DNA of 16,765 nucleotides from Hydrogenothermaceae bacterium (lineage in GTDB: Bacteria; Aquificota; Aquificae; Hydrogenothermales; Hydrogenothermaceae), in contig JALSSE010000114.1 in the NCBI GenBank assembly GCA_026984415.1, positions 1 through 16,765 on the forward strand, written 5' to 3'. Shown here one piece after another: positions 13,921-16,765 of the stretch. Under the pieces are notes generated by a model. The model had not been told where the DNA came from and searched no databases. It was given only the letters and a program-made list of their open reading frames with translations. Both the position numbers and the translations under genes were made by a program. Each line of letters begins with the position of its first letter. The first letter of the stretch is position 1.

Positions 13921-14644
13921 CTGCCGTTGTTAGATATTTCTTTATCATATTCCTTATTTTGAGAATTGTCTTTGTATGTATTTGGGAAATTCTGGATTCT
14001 GTTAACCCAATAACTTCTCCAATTTCTTTCATAGACAATTCTTCATAATAATATAATGTTATCACAAGTCTTTCCTTTTCTGGAAGTTTTGAAATAATGT
14101 CAGCTAAAATTTCTTTTAGTTCTTCTTCTTCAACGTATTTGTCAGGTGTGTCGTCGTTTATTGATAGGATTTGCCATAACTGTGTTGGATTTCCTTCATC
14201 ACTGCTGATTGTGTTTTCAATAGAGATAAGAGCTGTGTTTGATATTTTTTCTGCATATTTTATGTATTCTTCAACGCTCATTCCTAAATATTCTGCAATT
14301 TCTTCAGCAGTTGCTTCACATCCTTTACAGCTTTCAATTTCAATGATAGCGTTTTCAATCTGTCTTGCCTTCTGTCTGATATTTCTTGGAATCCAGTCTA
14401 ATTTTCTGAGACTATCAATAATCTGTCCTCTAATTCTGATTTCTGCGTATGTAGTTAGTTTCACACCTTTTGACGGGTCATATTTGTTAATTGCATCAAT
14501 AAGACCTAAAATCCCAGTGTTAATTAAATCTTCTTCTGTCACAATTGGGGGAAGTTTTTCCTGTTTTAAGTTCTGTACGATGTAATTAATTTTTGGTAAA
14601 AATTCTAAGATGATTTTGTTTCTTTCTTCGTTTGATATTTTCAT
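13913..14644 (-). CDS. fliA: RNA polymerase sigma factor FliA (sigma-28)
   Basis: 243 residues, the usual FliA length. It directs RNA polymerase to late flagellar, motility and chemotaxis promoters. Region 2 (about 38-85) contains EEDLINTGILGLIDAINKYD and the melting segment TTYAEIRIRGQIIDSLR, directly followed by KLDWIPRNIR (81-90), the signature of FliA/WhiG sigma factors. Region 3 (about 92-140) follows, and region 4 (about 180-232) has the helix-turn-helix LSMKEIGEVIGLTESRIS. There is no region 1. The start is preceded by GAGGAGAGG. The gene lies 140 bases after acpS and carries its own sigma-54-type promoter, with the 162-residue gene coupled downstream. It implies that the organism is flagellated, although no structural flagellar gene lies in the window. 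Confidence 0.93.
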   Translation of the reverse strand: MKISNEERNKIILEFLPKINYIVQNLKQEKLPPIVTEEDLINTGILGLIDAINKYDPSKGVKLTTYAEIRIRGQIIDSLRKLDWIPRNIRQKARQIENAIIEIESCKGCEATAEEIAEYLGMSVEEYIKYAEKISNTALISIENTISSDEGNPTQLWQILSINDDTPDKYVEEEELKEILADIISKLPEKERLVITLYYYEELSMKEIGEVIGLTESRISQIHTKTILKIRNMIKKYLTTADG

Positions 14645-14685
14645 GGCTACCTCTCCTCTTAAAGTTTTTAGTTAATTTTTATATA

Positions 14686-14702
14686 TACAAGAATCGTGCC
14701 AA
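14686..14702 (-). promoter_or_regulatory. Sigma-54 (-24/-12) promoter of fliA
   Basis: On the minus strand TTGGCACGATTCTTGTA matches the sigma-54 consensus TTGGCACG-N4-TTGCA at every fixed position but one: the -12 GC reads GT. GG and GT are separated by exactly 10 bases. The start of transcription would fall about 30 bases before the fliA ATG, leaving room for the GAGGAGAGG ribosome binding site. The intergenic stretch upstream (14703-14784) could hold an enhancer site, but I saw no clear palindrome there. Confidence 0.72.
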
Positions 14703-14784
14703 TTATGTTTTTGTTGTTGTTATTACTGTTTGAGAGGGATTTTGAGTTTAGAGATGCATATTTTTTGTTGCAGTTTCTGAGGTT

Positions 14785-15165
14785 TTAAAGGTAGATGATA
14801 ACTATTGCAACTGAATTATTTTTCTCGTGGGCTATTGAAAAGCTAATATTTATAGTATCTATAGGGATATTATTTTTATCTATATCAGGGTGCAGCAAAA
14901 TGGTTGCAGGTTTACCCTGTTCTCCCAATATTTCAATTTCTTTAAAGGTGAGTTTTTTTTGGAATGCTGAATAAAAAGCCTTGATACAAGCCTCTTTGCA
15001 GGCAAATCTTGCAGAAAAACACTGGATACTATTTTTCTGGCTGGTGCAGTATTTTATTTCCTTATCTGTGAAAACCCTTGATAAAAAAGAGTTTCCAAAC
15101 TTTGAGATGGCTTCCTGTATTCTTTTGTTCTCAACAATATCAATTCCTGTGTATATCTTCGTCAA
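14785..15165 (-). CDS. acpS: Holo-[acyl carrier protein] synthase
   Basis: 126 residues. It transfers the 4'-phosphopantetheine arm of coenzyme A to apo-ACP, which activates fatty-acid synthesis. The two magnesium-binding motifs are GIDIVE (Asp9) near the start and FACKEACIKAF (Glu58) in the middle, and SFSIAHEKNNSVAIV closes the fold as in other AcpS proteins. The start is TTG, three bases after the aroK stop, with GAGG from the end of aroK at a good distance, so the two genes are an operon. The 140-base gap that follows separates it from fliA; I saw no clear terminator there. Confidence 0.92.
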   Translation of the reverse strand: MTKIYTGIDIVENKRIQEAISKFGNSFLSRVFTDKEIKYCTSQKNSIQCFSARFACKEACIKAFYSAFQKKLTFKEIEILGEQGKPATILLHPDIDKNNIPIDTINISFSIAHEKNNSVAIVIIYL

Positions 15166-15168
15166 TTT

Positions 15169-15660
15169 TTACAACCTCTTTAGTATTTCCTGTACGATTT
15201 CTTCTGGTGTCTGGTTCTCAATTTTTATATGTATATCTGACATTGAATAAACTTTTTTTCTATCTTCGAAAAGCTTTTTTAAATCTTCAAAAGGTTGCTG
15301 GAGTAATGGTCTGTTTATATCCTTTTCACACCGTTTTAAAATAATGTTTATCGGAACATCTAACCATATAACAGTCCCAGTTTCTTTCATTTTTTTCATA
15401 TTTTCTATGTCTGCTCCTAATCCTCCTCCTGTTGAAACAACTACTCCTTTTTTTTTAGTAATTAAATCAATCTCTTTTTTTTCTAATTCTCTAAAATAAG
15501 GTTCTCCTTTTTCTTTAAAAATTTCTGAAATTTTTTTATTTTCTTTTTTCTCAATTTCTGTATCAACATCAATAAATTCCATATCTAATTTTTCAGCTAA
15601 AATATGTCCTACTGTTGATTTCCCGCTTCCCATAAATCCAACTAAGTATATGTTTTCCAA
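15169..15660 (-). CDS. aroK: Shikimate kinase
   Basis: 163 residues, normal for AroK. It phosphorylates shikimate at the 3-hydroxyl with ATP, the fifth step towards chorismate. Walker A is GFMGSGKST (8-16). Shikimate-binding residues are visible as Asp33 in DVD, Arg57 in FRELE and the GGG loop (78-80), and the lid arginine is Arg117 in NRPLL. The start is TTG at 15660, preceded by AGGTGG. It is transcribed with acpS and lies opposite the YggU gene, with which it shares a 55-base AT-rich promoter region that contains TATAAT on the plus strand (15675-15680). Confidence 0.96.
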   Translation of the reverse strand: MENIYLVGFMGSGKSTVGHILAEKLDMEFIDVDTEIEKKENKKISEIFKEKGEPYFRELEKKEIDLITKKKGVVVSTGGGLGADIENMKKMKETGTVIWLDVPINIILKRCEKDINRPLLQQPFEDLKKLFEDRKKVYSMSDIHIKIENQTPEEIVQEILKRL

Positions 15661-15715
15661 TTTTCCACCTGTTGTATAATTTTTTTTAATATTTTATATG
15701 AATTGTGGAGATAAA

Positions 15716-15937
15716 ATGAAAATAAAGGTCAAAGTTAAACCTAATGCAAAAAAGAATGAATTAAAAGAAATAGAGCCTGACTATTACGAAATAAGGGTAA
15801 CTGTTGTTCCAGAAAAAGGTAAAGCTAACAAAAAGGTTGTGGAAATTTTATCAAAACATCTCAAAGTTCCAAAATCAAGGATAAAACTAATAAGAGGTGA
15901 AACATCAAAGGAAAAAATTTTTGAAATTGAAGAGTAA
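15716..15937 (+). CDS. YggU/DUF167 family protein
   Basis: 73 residues from ATG 15716, which has GGAG five bases upstream; an earlier in-frame ATG at 15698 lacks a ribosome binding site and would add six residues not typical of the family. The small alpha/beta fold is recognised from VKVKPNAKKNELKE, then VTVVPEKGKANKKVVEILSKHL, then IKLIRGETSKEKIFEIE: the P-x-x-G-K-A-N motif and the RGxTSKxK motif are the family hallmark. The biochemical role is unknown. It is a single gene converging on queA, with 11 bases between the two stops. Confidence 0.88.
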   Translation: MKIKVKVKPNAKKNELKEIEPDYYEIRVTVVPEKGKANKKVVEILSKHLKVPKSRIKLIRGETSKEKIFEIEE

Positions 15938-15948
15938 AATGTTTGATA

Positions 15949-16765
15949 TTAAATAATCAACATTGCGTCACCGTAGCTGAAAAATCTGTATTTATTTTTA
16001 ACAGCTTCTTCATAAGCTTTGAAAATCAGTTCTTTATCTGCAAAAGCTGAAACAAGAAGTAAAAGTGTTGATTTTGGGAGGTGGAAATTTGTTATTAATT
16101 TATCAACAATCTTAAATTCAAAAGGTGGGTATATAAAAATATCGCTGAAACCTTCTAATTTATTTGTTCTTGCGTAAGTTTCTAATGTCCTTACAACTGT
16201 TGTGCCTACTGCAAAAACAGAATTACCTCTTTTCTTTGTCTCGTCTATAACTTTAATTGTTTCTTCAGGTATCTGGAAAAATTCTTCATGCATTTTATGT
16301 TCTTTAATGTTTTCAACTGTTATTGGTCTAAATGTCCCAAGTCCAACGTGGAGAGTTACATAGACTATATTAACACCTTTACTTTTTATTTTTTCTATCA
16401 GCTCTGGTGTAAAATGCAGTCCAGCTGTTGGGGAAGCTACTGCTCCTTCTTTTTTTGCAAAAACAGTCTGGTAATACTCTTTATCCTTATCTTCATCTTC
16501 CCTTTCAATGTAAGGTGGAAGTGGAATATGCCCGTATTTTTTTATTAGACTGTTTACATTATCTCCAATAAGTTCAACTAATGCTTTACCTTCATCGTAT
16601 TTTTCTAAAAGTTTTCCTTTAAATTCATCTGAAAAAATAATTTCCTGACCTTCTTTTAGTCTCTTTATATTTTTTACTAAAACTTCCCACCTATTTTCTG
16701 AAAATGGTCTTAACAGGAATATTTCAATATTTGCCCCTGTTGTTTTTTTCCCTTTAAGTCTTGCT
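15949..16765 (-). CDS. queA: tRNA preQ1(34) S-adenosylmethionine ribosyltransferase-isomerase (5' part beyond window)
   Basis: The C-terminal 271 residues are present and the frame is open to the right edge; about 70 N-terminal residues are missing compared with a typical QueA of about 340. QueA uses the ribosyl group of S-adenosylmethionine to convert preQ1 at tRNA position 34 to epoxyqueuosine. Motifs read in order: ARLKGKKTTGANIEIFLLRP, GHIPLPPYI, YQTVFAKKEGAVASPTAGLHFT, VTLHVGLGTFRP followed by HKMHEEF, then TTVVRTLE and NFHLPKSTLLLLVSAF, ending RFFSYGDAMLI. All are characteristic of QueA. A methionine inside HKMHEE could be mistaken for a start at 16293, but the frame continues well upstream of it. 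Confidence 0.96.
   Translation of the reverse strand, partial: ARLKGKKTTGANIEIFLLRPFSENRWEVLVKNIKRLKEGQEIIFSDEFKGKLLEKYDEGKALVELIGDNVNSLIKKYGHIPLPPYIEREDEDKDKEYYQTVFAKKEGAVASPTAGLHFTPELIEKIKSKGVNIVYVTLHVGLGTFRPITVENIKEHKMHEEFFQIPEETIKVIDETKKRGNSVFAVGTTVVRTLETYARTNKLEGFSDIFIYPPFEFKIVDKLITNFHLPKSTLLLLVSAFADKELIFKAYEEAVKNKYRFFSYGDAMLII

Noticed and set aside
14097..14585. Plus-strand frame of 162 codons with hydrophobic stretches
   Set aside because: Antisense to fliA; the Ser/Ile-rich translation is a shadow of Glu- and Asp-rich coding on the other strand.
15949..16293. A short 114-residue gene starting at ATG 16293
   Set aside because: The same frame continues upstream to the window edge with QueA motifs, so 16293 is an internal methionine.
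16288..16548. Plus-strand frame of 86 codons
   Set aside because: Antisense to queA, whose conserved motifs cover the same bases.
1..16765. Mobile elements, CRISPR arrays, tRNA or rRNA genes
   Set aside because: No transposase-like protein, no regularly spaced repeats and no tRNA-like cloverleaf or rRNA sequence was seen on either strand.

Overview
The window is a compact stretch of AT-rich bacterial chromosome (roughly one third G+C by eye) coding on both strands, with hardly any intergenic space. Several features suggest a low-GC member of the Aquificales (Hydrogenothermaceae, Sulfurihydrogenibium- or Persephonella-like): a three-gene cytochrome bc1 operon with a diheme cytochrome c in the c1 position, a flagellar sigma factor preceded by a sigma-54-type promoter, scattered biosynthetic genes with trpB away from trpA, and frequent TTG starts. 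The genus is an inference from protein style only; no 16S or marker search was possible.

Layout. 1-1671 (minus): an operon reading leftwards of an unrecognised 32-residue membrane protein, a ThiE/TenI-family protein and an ArnT-like lipid-linked glycosyltransferase cut by the left edge. 1737-4513 (plus): a Trm112-type zinc protein overlapping an orphan peptide/nickel-type solute-binding protein, then a small periplasmic cytochrome c and a JAMM metalloprotease behind their own promoter with a long palindrome. A hairpin terminator at 4519-4537 separates these from the converging petABC operon (4544-7093, minus: Rieske protein, cytochrome b, diheme cytochrome c). 7220-11186 (minus): a class A penicillin-binding protein, trpB and a small secreted protein in one tightly spaced unit. 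11303-11653 (plus): a DksA/TraR-type regulator, converging on truB (11656-12525, minus). 12649-13431 (plus): a FabL-like enoyl-ACP reductase, which abuts an unrecognised 162-residue protein coupled to fliA (13432-14644, minus). fliA has a near-consensus -24/-12 sigma-54 promoter. 14785-15660 (minus): acpS and aroK. 15716-15937 (plus): a YggU/DUF167 protein, converging on the 3' part of queA, which runs off the right edge.

How the genes work together. The clear functional unit is the bc1 complex, which takes electrons from quinol to soluble cytochrome c; the small cytochrome c at 3752-4075 lies across the terminator and could be an electron acceptor or carrier, though only proximity suggests this. 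FabL and AcpS both serve fatty-acid synthesis, TrpB and AroK aromatic amino-acid synthesis, and TruB and QueA tRNA modification, but these pairs are dispersed, not in operons. The FliA/orf162 pair belongs to flagellar regulation. I found no mobile element, CRISPR array, rRNA or tRNA gene, and no convincing novel multi-gene system. The best leads are the sigma-54 promoter ahead of fliA, the tiny membrane protein coupled to thiE, the unnamed protein coupled to fliA, and three palindromes placed over promoters.
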